DNA from: Luteolibacter flavescens
Lineage (GTDB): Bacteria > Verrucomicrobiota > Verrucomicrobiia > Verrucomicrobiales > Akkermansiaceae
Length of the DNA stretch: 64,000 nt
Assembly: GCF_025950085.1 (NCBI RefSeq)
Contig: NZ_JAPDDS010000009.1
Span: 124,001 to 188,000 of the forward strand
Direction of reading: 5' to 3'
This document shows, piece by piece, positions 25,209 through 35,101 of the stretch. The translations under genes were made by a program, and so were the position numbers. Each line of letters begins with the position of its first letter. Within the stretch, counting starts at the first letter, position 1. Under the pieces are notes generated by a model that saw nothing but the letters and a program-made list of their open reading frames with translations, ran no database searches and was not told the origin of the DNA.

Positions 25209-25308
25209 ATCCGGTGAAGCACGCGCGCCCTGCTTTCCCTTGTGGCGCGGGGGATGGCGGACGTTAGACGCTCTTGACCGCTGGTGAGCTTCGTGCGATT
25301 CCCCGCGC

Positions 25309-25638
25309 ATGGCAAAGAAGCTTACTCCGATCAAAGAACGCTACTCGAAGACCCAGATCCTCGATCAGATCGCCGCTGAGACCGGCCTCGCCCGCAAGCA
25401 GGTCGCCTCCGTCCTCGATGGCCTCGGCACGATCATCGCCGGTCACCTGGACAAGCGTGGCGTGGGCGAATTCGTCCTCCCGGGGTTGCTGAAGATCAAC
25501 ACCGTCAAGAAGCCCGCCGTGAAGGCACGCAAGGGCATCAACCCCTTCACCAAGGAAGAAGTCACCTTCAAGGCAAAGCCTGCCTCGACCGCCGTCAAGG
25601 TGCGCCCGCTGAAGGCGCTCAAGGACATGGCACTCTGA
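25309..25638 (+). CDS. HU-family DNA-binding protein
   Basis: The 109-residue protein starts at an ATG. The HU/IHF fold is recognisable from YSKTQILDQIAAETGLARKQV (first two helices), EFVLPGLLKINTVKKPAVKAR (the strands of the beta arm) and GINPFTKEEVTFKAKPAS, which holds the arm-tip proline region. It is a little longer than the usual 90 residues because of a Lys-rich lead and tail (MAKKLTPIKER, then VRPLKALKDMAL). The alanine/lysine-rich composition and the solitary position with its own terminator suggest an abundant nucleoid protein. HU and IHF cannot be told apart, and other HU-like genes may exist outside the window. Confidence 0.9.
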   Translation: MAKKLTPIKERYSKTQILDQIAAETGLARKQVASVLDGLGTIIAGHLDKRGVGEFVLPGLLKINTVKKPAVKARKGINPFTKEEVTFKAKPASTAVKVRPLKALKDMAL

Positions 25639-25685
25639 GCCGGCTTTCTCCGGAGTGGCTCCATGCCTCCTCCGGTGCAGTCTTT

Positions 25686-25724
25686 CCGCCTCGTCCGGGA
25701 TTTCCGGGCGGGGCGGTTTTGTTT
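25686..25724 (+). terminator. Intrinsic terminator of the HU gene
   Basis: CCGCCTCGTCCGG pairs with CCGGGCGGGGCGG (13 positions, two G-T pairs) around GATTT, followed by TTTTGTTT. It begins 48 bases after the HU stop. Confidence 0.88.
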
Positions 25725-25752
25725 CAATCCGGAGTGACGGGGGCTGCGACAT

Positions 25753-27099
25753 TCACTGTTCCTCGCGCAGCTTGCGAAGCTTCGCGACGATCTCCGGGTG
25801 ATCCGCGGCGCGGTTCTTCGACTCCGCGGGATCGTCCGCGATGTTGGCGAGGAACCACTCCTTGTCCTCCGCCAGCAGCGGCGGGCCCCCGGCGGGCTTT
25901 GGCCGGTGGATCAGCTTCCATGGTCCCTGCCGGACGCACCATTGCTCGCCGACCTTCCACTCGAGGTGAGCGTGCGGCGTAGGAGCATCTGCAGAGCGGA
26001 TCACCGGCGCGAGGCTGCGACCGTCCAGCGGTGCCTCCGGTAGTTTCACCCCGCAGAGGTCGGCCAGCGTCGGCAGCCAGTCGCAACCGTGCGCCATGGC
26101 GTCGCGGCTCTCGCCGGAAGGAAGTCCTGCGGGCCAGGAGATCACCGCGGGCACACGGATGCCGCCCTCGAAGAAGCTGAATTTCCCGCCGCGATACGGC
26201 CCCGCGCTGCCGCCGCCGCCATGTGCGCGCTCTTCGCTGGAGGCCCCATGGTCGGACTGGAAGACGATGATGGTGTCATCCCTCACGCCGAGCCGGTCCA
26301 GATGGTCCAGCAGCTTGCCAATGCGTGCGTCCATCGTGCTCACCGTGGCCGCGTAGAGATTCCGCGGGTAGGGGAGGGAGGCGTATTCCTCCAGCGCCGC
26401 CGGGTCTCCCTGGTAGGGGTAGTGCGGCAGATTGATGGCGAAGTAGATGAAAAAGGGGCGCTCGCGGTGCTGCTCGATGAAGGCGGCGGTCTTCTCCACC
26501 ATCAGGTCCGGGAAGAAGCGGCCCGGCATGCGCACGCGGCGATTCCCCTCCCACAGGTCGTGCCGGTTCGGCCCGGCCCAGTAGAAGAAGTGCGACCAAT
26601 TATCGATGCACCCGCCCATGTGGCCGAAGGAGTAGTCGAATCCTTGGTCGAGCGGCTTCGTACCATCGCCATGGCCGAGATGCCACTTCCCGATGTGGGC
26701 GGTGGCGTAGCCGGCATCGTGGAAGACCTCCGCCATGGTGACCTGCGCGGCGGGCAGGCCGCCCTTTTCCTTGCTGGTGGAGAGATCGTTCACAGCCTCG
26801 GACGGGCTGCCCGGGCCATTCTGCTCCAGCCCGGCCTTCCATGGATAGCGGCCCGTCATCAGGCCCGCGCGGCTCGGCGAGCACACGCAGGAGGCGGCGT
26901 AGAATTGCGTGAACTTCACGCCCGCCGCAGCGATGCGGTCGATCGCGGGCGTCTTGAGATCCTTTGCCCCGTAGCAACCCGCATCTTCGTAGCCTTGGTC
27001 GTCGGTGAGGATCACGATGACGTTCGGCCGCGGCTTTGGCTGCTGTGCTCCGAGAGGGAGTGCGGTGATCAGAAGTAGGGCGAGGAAAGGGGTGCGCAT
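25753..27099 (-). CDS. Secreted arylsulfatase-type sulfatase
   Basis: The protein has 448 residues from the ATG at 27099, where a signal peptide begins (MRTPFLALLLITALPLGAQQ); an in-frame start 21 codons earlier lacks one. Family marks are the metal ligands in ILTDDQGYEDAGCYG (Asp33, Asp34), the modification motif C-S-P-S-R with Cys73, the formylglycine precursor, and FQSDHGASS further on. HIGKWHLG is also canonical. The Cys-type motif needs an FGE-type maturase, which is not in the window. These enzymes take sulfate off polysaccharides and are expanded in this phylum. The gene is convergent with HU, and a 318-base gap with a sharp dyad lies before it. Confidence 0.95.
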   Translation of the reverse strand: MRTPFLALLLITALPLGAQQPKPRPNVIVILTDDQGYEDAGCYGAKDLKTPAIDRIAAAGVKFTQFYAASCVCSPSRAGLMTGRYPWKAGLEQNGPGSPSEAVNDLSTSKEKGGLPAAQVTMAEVFHDAGYATAHIGKWHLGHGDGTKPLDQGFDYSFGHMGGCIDNWSHFFYWAGPNRHDLWEGNRRVRMPGRFFPDLMVEKTAAFIEQHRERPFFIYFAINLPHYPYQGDPAALEEYASLPYPRNLYAATVSTMDARIGKLLDHLDRLGVRDDTIIVFQSDHGASSEERAHGGGGSAGPYRGGKFSFFEGGIRVPAVISWPAGLPSGESRDAMAHGCDWLPTLADLCGVKLPEAPLDGRSLAPVIRSADAPTPHAHLEWKVGEQWCVRQGPWKLIHRPKPAGGPPLLAEDKEWFLANIADDPAESKNRAADHPEIVAKLRKLREEQ

Positions 27100-27417
27100 G
27101 GTGAGCAGGGTATACGGGCGTCTTTCCCCAGCACATGAATACCATCGCGGGCCGGGATGCAATTCCGCGCATCGGCCACGGTGGCGAAGGGAGCGGTGCC
27201 GTAATACTACGAATATCGTAGATCGCCGGATGCGCCCTTCACGGATCTTCCTTGCCGCCCGGCGGGTGGCGGGGGATTGTTCATTTACGGAAGCTCGTTG
27301 GCGGGTTTATCTTCCACGGTGAAGAACCATCAAGCTGCCGGATAGCAGCCATCTAACATGGCAGTCCATGGCATGATTAGTGCATTCCACGGGCTGCAAA
27401 ACCCGTAGGCCCGTCCC
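27100..27417. other. Divergent intergenic region, sulfatase and ECF sigma
   Basis: This gap holds the promoters of two divergent genes. Its clearest feature is a dyad at 27207-27221 (listed separately). The part next to the sigma gene is AT-richer (27280-27350) but shows no clean -35/-10 pair. Confidence 0.35.
27207..27221. promoter_or_regulatory. Palindromic operator candidate CTACGA-ATA-TCGTAG
   Basis: A perfect six-base dyad with a three-base centre lies in the divergent gap, about 108 bases before the sulfatase start and about 197 before the sigma start. TAC...GTA dyads of this general form are used by BlaI/MecI-type repressors, which are common in this phylum. That link is inference, because no such repressor gene is in the window. 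Confidence 0.4.
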
Positions 27418-28023
27418 GTGATTCACGAAGTCACCATACCCGAAGCAGGGTGCTCGCGCGTCGATCTGTCGGTGACAGATCCTGATTTCGAGGAGCTTCT
27501 GAAAGCGCAGCAGCACCGCCTGCTGCTGCACATCAAGTCGATGGTGAGGAACCACCACGAGGCGGAGGACCTGCTGCAGCGAACGAATATCGTGCTGTGG
27601 CGGAAGCGAAAGGACTTCCAGCGTGGTACGAATTTCGGGGCTTGGTGTGCTTCCATCGCACGTCTTGAGACTCTCAATCAGCTCAAGCAGCGCAGGCGGG
27701 ATGAGCGCGTCTTTTCCTACCACGCGCCGGACGAACCCCGGGCGGCTGCATTTTCAGAGGTTCCGGAAGAAGTGGACGAGGACACCTTGGCGGCGCTCAG
27801 GAGTTGCCTCGGTCGGCTTCCACTGCGGGACCGCGAGCTGCTGCTCGTCCGCTACGGTAGCGAGAAGACGCTGCAGGAATACGCGGCGAGCCTGAATCGC
27901 CAGCCCGGCACGCTGAAGGCGCGGCTCTTCAAGATCCGCGAAACGCTCAGGAAAAGCATCGAGGACGAGCTGATGAAGGCAGGCAGGAAGTCGGCGACGG
28001 GATGGGGACGCGATGGCGTGTAA
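27418..28023 (+). CDS. ECF-type sigma factor, Rhodopirellula/Verrucomicrobium group
   Basis: The 201-residue protein starts at a GTG at 27418. Region 2 covers about residues 20-90 (LLLHIKSMVRNHHEAEDLLQ, then WRKRKDFQRGTNFGAWCASI, the -10-binding part) and region 4 about residues 120-185, with LPLRDRELLLVRYGSEKTLQ and a helix-turn-helix in QEYAASLNRQPGTLKARLFK. The NFGAWC segment is typical of the planctomycete/verrucomicrobial ECF group. Most members sit beside a FecR-like anti-sigma gene, as at 44785-46874 in this window. Here no such partner follows: after the stop come 410 bases with terminator-like hairpins, so it is an orphan. Confidence 0.88.
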   Translation: MIHEVTIPEAGCSRVDLSVTDPDFEELLKAQQHRLLLHIKSMVRNHHEAEDLLQRTNIVLWRKRKDFQRGTNFGAWCASIARLETLNQLKQRRRDERVFSYHAPDEPRAAAFSEVPEEVDEDTLAALRSCLGRLPLRDRELLLVRYGSEKTLQEYAASLNRQPGTLKARLFKIRETLRKSIEDELMKAGRKSATGWGRDGV

Positions 28024-28433
28024 GTTCGCGTCGGCTGGGGGGAGGAATTCCGGATCAAGCTTAAAATGACCGACGTCGCTTGATCTTGGAAAAAGTTCGT
28101 CGAGACTGACGAGTGGCCCGTCCTGCGCGGCGGTGGCACCGCGACATTTGCGCGTTGCAAATGTCCATTTTTGGCGCGCTCGACGTGGCAATTTGACGCT
28201 CCCGGGGCGGAGCTTTGTCCAAGGGGCTGTCGGACACGTGATTGCAATCTTTTGATCATCAATGGTTGACAGTGCCGGTTAAGCGGAGGGCACAGCGGAT
28301 GCTCAGGATATGAGAGAAATTCGCCCGATCAGTGTAGTGACCATGTGGTTACAAAATGGCGGTCTGATTTCAGGAATAATTCCGCACGCCACGGCGTTAA
28401 ACTTACAGAACCCGGGAACACCGGGACCTAGCC
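28024..28433. promoter_or_regulatory. Long upstream region of the primary-type sigma factor
   Basis: The 410-base gap holds an inverted repeat GATCAAGC...GCTTGATC at 28053-28085, a terminator at 28143-28172 and an AT-rich half from 28180 on. TTGACA occurs at 28265-28270 without a good -10 box at the right distance. GTTAAACTTACAGAACC near 28396 is a second AT-rich block close to the gene. No reading frame of interest was found. Confidence 0.4.
28143..28172 (+). terminator. Intrinsic terminator downstream of the orphan ECF sigma gene
   Basis: GACATTTGC pairs with GCAAATGTC (nine pairs, loop GCGTT) and is followed by CATTTTT. It lies 120 bases after the ECF stop, so it would end that transcript with an unusually long 3' tail, or end a separate short RNA. 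Confidence 0.75.
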
Positions 28434-29294
28434 ATGCCATACGATTCCGACTCCAGTTTGAAGGTCTACCTGCGGGAGATTTCCAAGACCCCGCTGCTCA
28501 CCCCGGAAGAAGAGGTCACTCTCGCGAAGCGCATCAAGAAGGGCGACAAGGATGCCCGCGCCCACATGATCAAGGCGAACCTCCGCCTCGTGGTAAAGAT
28601 CGCGCAAGACTACTCCGGCTACGGGCTGCCCATTTCCGACCTGATTTCCGAAGGCAACATCGGCCTCATGAAGGCCGTCGAACGCTTCGACCCTGCGAAG
28701 GGTGGCAAGCTCTCGACCTACGCCGCCTGGTGGATCAAGCAGTCGATCAAGCGCTCGCTCGCCAATCAGAGCAAGACGATCCGCCTGCCCGTCCACATGG
28801 TGGACAAGATCGCCAAGATGCGCCGCATCTCCACGATGCTTGCCGAGGCTCTCGGCCGCGAACCGACCGACGAGGAACTGGCCGACGAAATCGGTCTGCC
28901 ACGCCGCAAGCTCGCCATGCTGAAGCAGGCATCCCAGCGCCCGACCTCGCTTGACGCGCCCATCAACGAGGGTGAGGCGACCGAATACGGCGAGATCATC
29001 GGCGACGATCGTGCGGAAGACCCGCTCGAAAGCCTGTCCGAGAAGAACCTTCACGGGGAGCTGGGCGGACTGCTCGACGTCCTCGACAAGCGCGAGCGCC
29101 GCATCATCGACGAACGCTTCGGCCTCACCGGCAAGACGCCGATGACGCTTGAGGAAGTCGGCCGCGAATTCGGCGTAACCCGCGAACGCATCCGCCAGCT
29201 CCAGAACGTGGCGCTGACCAAGATGCGCAAGGCCTTGCGCCGGAAGGACAAGCCGCTGCCGAAGCCGGTGGCGGATGGCCTCCAGGCCACCTGA
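28434..29294 (+). CDS. Primary-type (group 1/2) sigma-70 factor
   Basis: The 286-residue protein starts at the ATG at 28434. It has the -10-binding 1.2/2 regions (SLKVYLREISKTPLLTPEEE, then ANLRLVVKIAQDYSGYGLPI and DLISEGNIGLMKAVERFDP), the highly conserved YAAWWIKQSIKRSLAN, a region 3 with GREPTDEELADEIGL and a region 4 ending in MTLEEVGREFGVTRERIRQ. It lacks the long region 1.1 and the non-conserved insertion of RpoD, so it is the short type seen in SigA-like and RpoS-like proteins of this phylum. Whether it is the vegetative factor cannot be told. Its region 4 sequence suggests consensus -35 recognition. It is a single-gene unit with a terminator. Confidence 0.93.
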   Translation: MPYDSDSSLKVYLREISKTPLLTPEEEVTLAKRIKKGDKDARAHMIKANLRLVVKIAQDYSGYGLPISDLISEGNIGLMKAVERFDPAKGGKLSTYAAWWIKQSIKRSLANQSKTIRLPVHMVDKIAKMRRISTMLAEALGREPTDEELADEIGLPRRKLAMLKQASQRPTSLDAPINEGEATEYGEIIGDDRAEDPLESLSEKNLHGELGGLLDVLDKRERRIIDERFGLTGKTPMTLEEVGREFGVTRERIRQLQNVALTKMRKALRRKDKPLPKPVADGLQAT

Positions 29295-29320
29295 AGCACC
29301 TTATCGGTGTGGATTGTTTG

Positions 29321-29363
29321 AAAACAGCCGTGGGCGGGGAGGCCTGCGGCTGTTTTCTTTTTT
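29321..29363 (+). terminator. Intrinsic terminator of the primary-type sigma gene
   Basis: AAAACAGCCG pairs with CGGCTGTTTT around a 16-base GC-rich loop, followed by a run TTTTCTTTTTT. It starts 27 bases after the stop. Confidence 0.92.
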
Positions 29364-29436
29364 GGGCAGGAGCTCACAAGCTCGAGTCCATAAATTGTTG
29401 AGCGCCTGACTTCATCCGTGAAGAGTCGTGGCATTG

Positions 29437-30444
29437 ATGGACGAGCACTTCATTTCGGTGACAGAAGCTGTCGGAGCCTTACCTGGTGATGACGGCTTCT
29501 ACCGCGGAGTTTTGGATTTCGCGCCCTTTTTGCTGAGGGAGACAGCGTCGGAACCTCCCGGGTATTACTTCAGATTCAGGAAAAAGGGCCGCATGGGACT
29601 ACCCGGGCCCGTGTCGCGTCCAGCACCTCCGGTGAGACCGGGGTCCACGGGATACATTCCACCCGTGGCGTGGCAGGACACTTTGCCAGAGGCCTATGTC
29701 ATGGCTGGAGTGAGCTGCGACGTGGATGATGAATACGTTTTCCTATGGATTGCCAGGCCGGGACTGCTGACAGCTCAGGACATTGCCTTTCTCGCGAAGG
29801 AATGTGTCAATAAGCATGCAAGCACCTTGCCCGATCATGACGGCATGTGCCTGACCTGCGGTGGCTTGGGCGAAGCAACCCTGGTTCAGAACGGAGCCTC
29901 GATCACGGCGATCTGCCCGCGTTGTCTGGAAAGCAAACAGATGACCCACCAGCAGGACTTGGAGCAGCTCAATCTTCCCTCAAAAAAGCTGCCCCTCCTG
30001 TATCCGGCCGCGCTTTTGGCCGGTGGCTTGGCGTGGGGAGTATTTTGGAATCTTTGGGCAGCGATGTTTCGCGTGTTGGATGCGAAACAACTGCTCATCC
30101 CTTCGTGGGTGGTGATCGTCCTGGCAGTGGGATTCGGATTCTGTGCAGGATGGCCCATCGGGACAGTCATCCGGCGATCTGGGGCCATCAGCCGTTTTTC
30201 AGCAGGTACCGTGTCGTTCCTTGCCACACTGACGATCGTCGTTATGGGCGAGTTGCTGTACGGCATTGGATTGGCCTATGCGATATCCGGGGCCTTCGAT
30301 CTGGGGTTGGCGCTGCAAGCGACACTGCCGTTCGTCTTGGTCCAGATCCCGACGTATGCGGCTCTCAAATTCACCTTTGCGTGCACCTTGGGAGGGGCCG
30401 CTTACGAATTCTCCAAGCCAAAGACGAAGAAGATGAAGATCTAA
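29437..30444 (+). CDS. Membrane protein with a cytoplasmic zinc-ribbon-like segment, unknown
   Basis: The protein has 335 residues from the ATG at 29437 (or 338 from a GTG three codons earlier). The N-terminal half is soluble, and a C-x2-C...C-x2-C pair, CLTCGG near residue 140 and CPRCLES about 22 residues later, could bind zinc. From about residue 190 there are four or five membrane helices (LYPAALLAGGLAWGVFWNLW, LIPSWVVIVLAVGFGFCAGW, FLATLTIVVMGELLYGIGLA and more). A Lys-rich end (KPKTKKMKI) closes it. I do not recognise a family. The codon use is less GC-biased than that of its neighbours. It is convergent with glnS. Confidence 0.7.
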   Translation: MDEHFISVTEAVGALPGDDGFYRGVLDFAPFLLRETASEPPGYYFRFRKKGRMGLPGPVSRPAPPVRPGSTGYIPPVAWQDTLPEAYVMAGVSCDVDDEYVFLWIARPGLLTAQDIAFLAKECVNKHASTLPDHDGMCLTCGGLGEATLVQNGASITAICPRCLESKQMTHQQDLEQLNLPSKKLPLLYPAALLAGGLAWGVFWNLWAAMFRVLDAKQLLIPSWVVIVLAVGFGFCAGWPIGTVIRRSGAISRFSAGTVSFLATLTIVVMGELLYGIGLAYAISGAFDLGLALQATLPFVLVQIPTYAALKFTFACTLGGAAYEFSKPKTKKMKI

Positions 30445-30466
30445 CGCTCGTTTCCGACCGACCCGG

Positions 30467-32134
<1,668 letters not shown>

Positions 32135-32163
32135 GGGAAATGAAATTGAAATTGGTCGGGATG

Positions 32164-32565
32164 TTACTCGATTTCGAACTTCGAAAGGTCCGCCGCGAGT
32201 TCTTCTAGTTCCCCAGTTTCATGATCAAACTTGAGGATCTTGTCTTCGAGCATGCCGGGATCAGCCGGTGATGGCATGAGCAGGATGATGTCGCCGGATC
32301 CGCTGCTTCCAATGGCGAGTCCTTCCGGAGGAAAGCCACGCCATTCTTTTGCCTTCGATGTTTCGACAATCACATGATTGCAGGAACGTGAGAGCCGTTT
32401 CCGGTCGGATGAATCCTTGATGGGGTTCAGCGTCCATTCGTCCATCCCGTCGAAGGCGAGACCACCGTTGTTAGCCATCATCAGGGAGCGATAGACCGGC
32501 GGAAAGCCAAGACCGATCTCGGCTTCAGTAAGTCGGACCTGCTCTTCTGAGATGTCGAATGCCAT
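32164..32565 (-). CDS. SMI1/KNR4-family protein
   Basis: The 133-residue protein begins at an ATG 29 bases upstream of the M20 dipeptidase stop, on the same strand as glnS. The SMI1/KNR4 fold marks are TEAEIGLGFPPVYRSLMMAN, with the LP/FP-x2-Y...N pattern, followed by NNGG, and a late IGSSGSGDIILLM block with a short acidic tail. In bacteria such proteins are often immunity proteins of contact-dependent or polymorphic toxins, but no toxin is near it, so a standalone role or an orphan immunity gene is possible. Codon use is more AT-rich than in glnS and the dipeptidase around it, which hints at transfer. Confidence 0.82.
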   Translation of the reverse strand: MAFDISEEQVRLTEAEIGLGFPPVYRSLMMANNGGLAFDGMDEWTLNPIKDSSDRKRLSRSCNHVIVETSKAKEWRGFPPEGLAIGSSGSGDIILLMPSPADPGMLEDKILKFDHETGELEELAADLSKFEIE

Positions 32566-32588
32566 GAGCCCTTCGAGGTTTCAGGGAA

Positions 32589-33920
32589 TTACTTCCCCAA
32601 CTCTTCCAACAGCGCCTGATTGAGCCTGATACCCGCCTCGAAGTTCTCGATCGGGAAGTTCTCATCCGGCGAGTGGATCTGCGAGTCGGCGAGGGCGAGG
32701 CCCAGCAGCAGCGTATCGGTCCCGAGGATGTCGCGGAACGCCTGCACGATCGGGATGCTGCCGCCTTCGCGGATGAGCACGGGCTCCTTGCCAAAGGCGG
32801 TCTGCAGCGCGCGCTGCGCAGCCCGGCCAAAGGTGCTGTGCGGATCGGTGAAGAAGGGCTTGCCATCGTGGCCGCCCACGTAGAGCAGCGAGACGCCGGG
32901 CGGGCAGTGCTTGTCCAGGTGCGCCTTCACCTTGTCCATGATGTCGGACGGGTCTTGGTTCGGGACGAGGCGGAAGGTGAATTTCGCGAATGCCTCCGCT
33001 GGCAGCACGGTCTTCGAGCCCTCTCCCTGATAGCCGCCGCCGATGCCATTGATCTCTGCGGTCGGGCGGGCCCAGGTGCGCTCGGCGCTGGTGTAGCCGG
33101 CCTCGCCGTGGGTGCGGGAGGAGCCGCTGTAGCGGAGGAAATCGTCATCGCTGGTGCCGGGCAGCTTTGCCCACATCTCGCGCTCCCACTCTTCCAGCGG
33201 CTTCACGTGGTCGTAGAAGCCCTCGACCTGCACGCGGCCGTCGGCATCGTGGAAGGTGGAGACCAGCCGGGCGATCTCTGTGGCGGGATTCCGGATCGCG
33301 CCGCCGTAGATGCCGGAGTGCAGGTCGCGCGCCGGGCCGCGGAGGATCACCTCGCAGGCGGCGATGCCGCGCAGGCCGTAGCTGAGGGTCGGCTGGCCGG
33401 GGGCGACCATGCCGGTGTCGGAGATGGCGATGATGTCGCACTTCAGCAGCTCGCGGTTTGCCTCCAGGAAGGGCGCGAGGCTGGGGCTGCCGATTTCCTC
33501 CTCGCCCTCGAAGAGGAAGGTCAGGTTCACGGGCAGCTCGCCCTTTTCCTTCAGCGTCTTTTCCACGCCGAGGATGTGTGCGAGCATCTGGCCCTTGTTG
33601 TCCGTGGAGCCGCGGGCCCAGATCTTGCCGTCGCGGATGGCGGGCTCGAAGGGCGGGGTGGTCCACAGGTGGAGCGGGTCCACGGGCTGCACGTCGTAGT
33701 GGCCGTAGATGAGCACGGTCTTGCGACCGGGCTTGTGCTCGTTTTGCGCGACCACGATGGGGTGGCCCTCGGTCGGGTGCAGCGTGGCCTTCAGGCCCAT
33801 GCCGGTCAGTTTCGTGATCAGCCACTCGCCGCAGGCGCGGACGTCGCTGGCATTCCGCGAGTCCGTGGAAATGCTGGGAAAACGAAGGAAGGCGAAAAGG
33901 TCCTCAAGCTCCGGCGTCAT
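32589..33920 (-). CDS. M20-family dipeptidase/metallopeptidase
   Basis: The 443-residue protein starts at an ATG at 33920. It shows the di-zinc peptidase marks: IYGHYDVQP (His74, Asp76), RGSTDNKGQ (bridging Asp106), and FEGEEEIGSPS with the catalytic Glu near 140. The lid domain follows, with PARDLHSGIYGGAIRNP. DSQIHSPDENF near the C-terminus holds the last zinc histidine. The absence of a signal peptide puts it in the cytoplasm. The closest known types are the carnosinase-like dipeptidases and related M20 peptidases; the exact substrate is not decidable. Confidence 0.93.
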   Translation of the reverse strand: MTPELEDLFAFLRFPSISTDSRNASDVRACGEWLITKLTGMGLKATLHPTEGHPIVVAQNEHKPGRKTVLIYGHYDVQPVDPLHLWTTPPFEPAIRDGKIWARGSTDNKGQMLAHILGVEKTLKEKGELPVNLTFLFEGEEEIGSPSLAPFLEANRELLKCDIIAISDTGMVAPGQPTLSYGLRGIAACEVILRGPARDLHSGIYGGAIRNPATEIARLVSTFHDADGRVQVEGFYDHVKPLEEWEREMWAKLPGTSDDDFLRYSGSSRTHGEAGYTSAERTWARPTAEINGIGGGYQGEGSKTVLPAEAFAKFTFRLVPNQDPSDIMDKVKAHLDKHCPPGVSLLYVGGHDGKPFFTDPHSTFGRAAQRALQTAFGKEPVLIREGGSIPIVQAFRDILGTDTLLLGLALADSQIHSPDENFPIENFEAGIRLNQALLEELGK

Positions 33921-33975
33921 GCGGGCGAATCAAGCGCTCCACCCCCGTCCCCGGCAAGGCGAAACCCCGGGCGAT

Positions 33976-34251
33976 TCAATCCCGGTCCCGCTCCTCGCGG
34001 ATCACCCGCATGGCATCGTAGAGCGCGAAGAGGACGACGAAGAGCGCGAGGAACCCGCAGGCCCCCCACCACAGGACGAAGCGCATGAGGTCCGCCGCCA
34101 GCCATTCGTCGATACCCCACAGGCCGATGGCGAAGACGATCATCAGCAGTGCGAGGCTGCGCGCCATCGCCTTCCGCCGCGCCGTCCGGTCGTGGAGGAT
34201 GCTCCTGGCGATGCCCTTGCTGGATTGCCAATCGGACGGTGGGGTGGTCAT
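33976..34251 (-). CDS. Small membrane protein, unknown
   Basis: The protein has 91 residues from the ATG at 34251 (a start 20 codons upstream is possible). A basic N-terminal third (SKGIARSILHDRTARRKAMA) leads to two membrane helices (SLALLMIVFAIGLWGIDEW and VLWWGACGFLALFVVLFALY). The tail is charged (DAMRVIREERDRD). No family is recognised. It is the first part of a run of minus-strand genes, 55 bases before the dipeptidase start. Confidence 0.6.
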   Translation of the reverse strand: MTTPPSDWQSSKGIARSILHDRTARRKAMARSLALLMIVFAIGLWGIDEWLAADLMRFVLWWGACGFLALFVVLFALYDAMRVIREERDRD

Positions 34252-34394
34252 CGGGAAGGAGGCTCCGCGATGATCCCCCGTCCCGCAAGGCCGGGAATCG
34301 GGGGGCGTCACGTAGCGGACCGGCTGCGCCGTTCCGTTTGGGGGCGGGTGGAATGGTGGTCGGGCGGGCGAATTTGTTCGGGCCTCGCCCAGCC

Positions 34395-34438
34395 AGAAGG
34401 ACGCAGTCCTTCTGCTACGAAAAATCCTTCAGCTACGA
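34395..34438. repeat. Hairpin with GCTACGA tags
   Basis: AGAAGGAC pairs with GTCCTTCT (loop GCA) at 34395-34413. The heptamer GCTACGA follows at 34414-34420 and again at 34432-34438. A related unit lies at 39231-39282, also in an intergenic gap and ending in GCTACGG. Confidence 0.5.
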
Positions 34439-34462
34439 GAGCATCCCGCGCCCCACATTTCC

Positions 34463-35101
34463 TCACCGCTCCGGCAGGTGGATGATCCCTCTGCGGAGGG
34501 CTACGGTCACGGCCTCGGTGCGGTCGCGGACGTGGAGCTTCGCGAGGATGTTCTTCACGTGCGACTTCACCGTCTGCTCGGAGATGCCGACGGCGATGCC
34601 GATTTCCTTGTTCGCCTCGCCGAGCGCGAGGTGGCGCACGATTTCCTTTTCCCGCTCGGAAAGCACCTCGCCGCGTTGGCGGGCGGCCAGGTGCTCGCCC
34701 ACTTCCGGCGGGATCCACTGGTCGCCCTGCATCAGCGCTCGCACGGCGGGGATGACCTGGTCGCCCGAACTGTGCTTCAGCAGGTAGCCGGAGGCCCCGG
34801 CGGCAAAGGCGGCGTGGATGTCCTCGTCGCCATCGAAGCTGGTCAGCACCAGGATCTTCGCGTCCGGTGTCTCCTGGCGGATCAGCCGGGTGGCCTCCAC
34901 CCCGCCCATCACCGGCATGCGCAGGTCGATGATCGTGACGTCCGGAGTGAGAAGCTGGTGCATCTTCACCCCTTCAGCCCCGTGCGATGCCTCGGCAATG
35001 ACCACCATGCCGGCCTCCCGGCGGATCAGGCTGCGGATGCCCTCGCGGACGACGAAGTGGTCGTCCACCACGAGGATGCGGATGGGGGAGGCGTGGGTCA
35101 T
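34463..35101 (-). CDS. NarL/LuxR-type response regulator
   Basis: The 212-residue protein starts at the ATG at 35101, which overlaps the kinase stop by four bases. The receiver domain opens RILVVDDHFVVREGI and has Asp59 in IIDLRMP as the likely phosphorylation site; the switch Thr is in VLTSFDG and the Lys in GYLLKHS. The C-terminal LuxR/GerE helix-turn-helix is in LSEREKEIVRHLALGEANKEI and VGISEQTVKSHVKNILAKL. The overlap shows translational coupling with the sensor kinase upstream, which is therefore its partner. The target genes are unknown. Confidence 0.95.
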   Translation of the reverse strand: MTHASPIRILVVDDHFVVREGIRSLIRREAGMVVIAEASHGAEGVKMHQLLTPDVTIIDLRMPVMGGVEATRLIRQETPDAKILVLTSFDGDEDIHAAFAAGASGYLLKHSSGDQVIPAVRALMQGDQWIPPEVGEHLAARQRGEVLSEREKEIVRHLALGEANKEIGIAVGISEQTVKSHVKNILAKLHVRDRTEAVTVALRRGIIHLPER

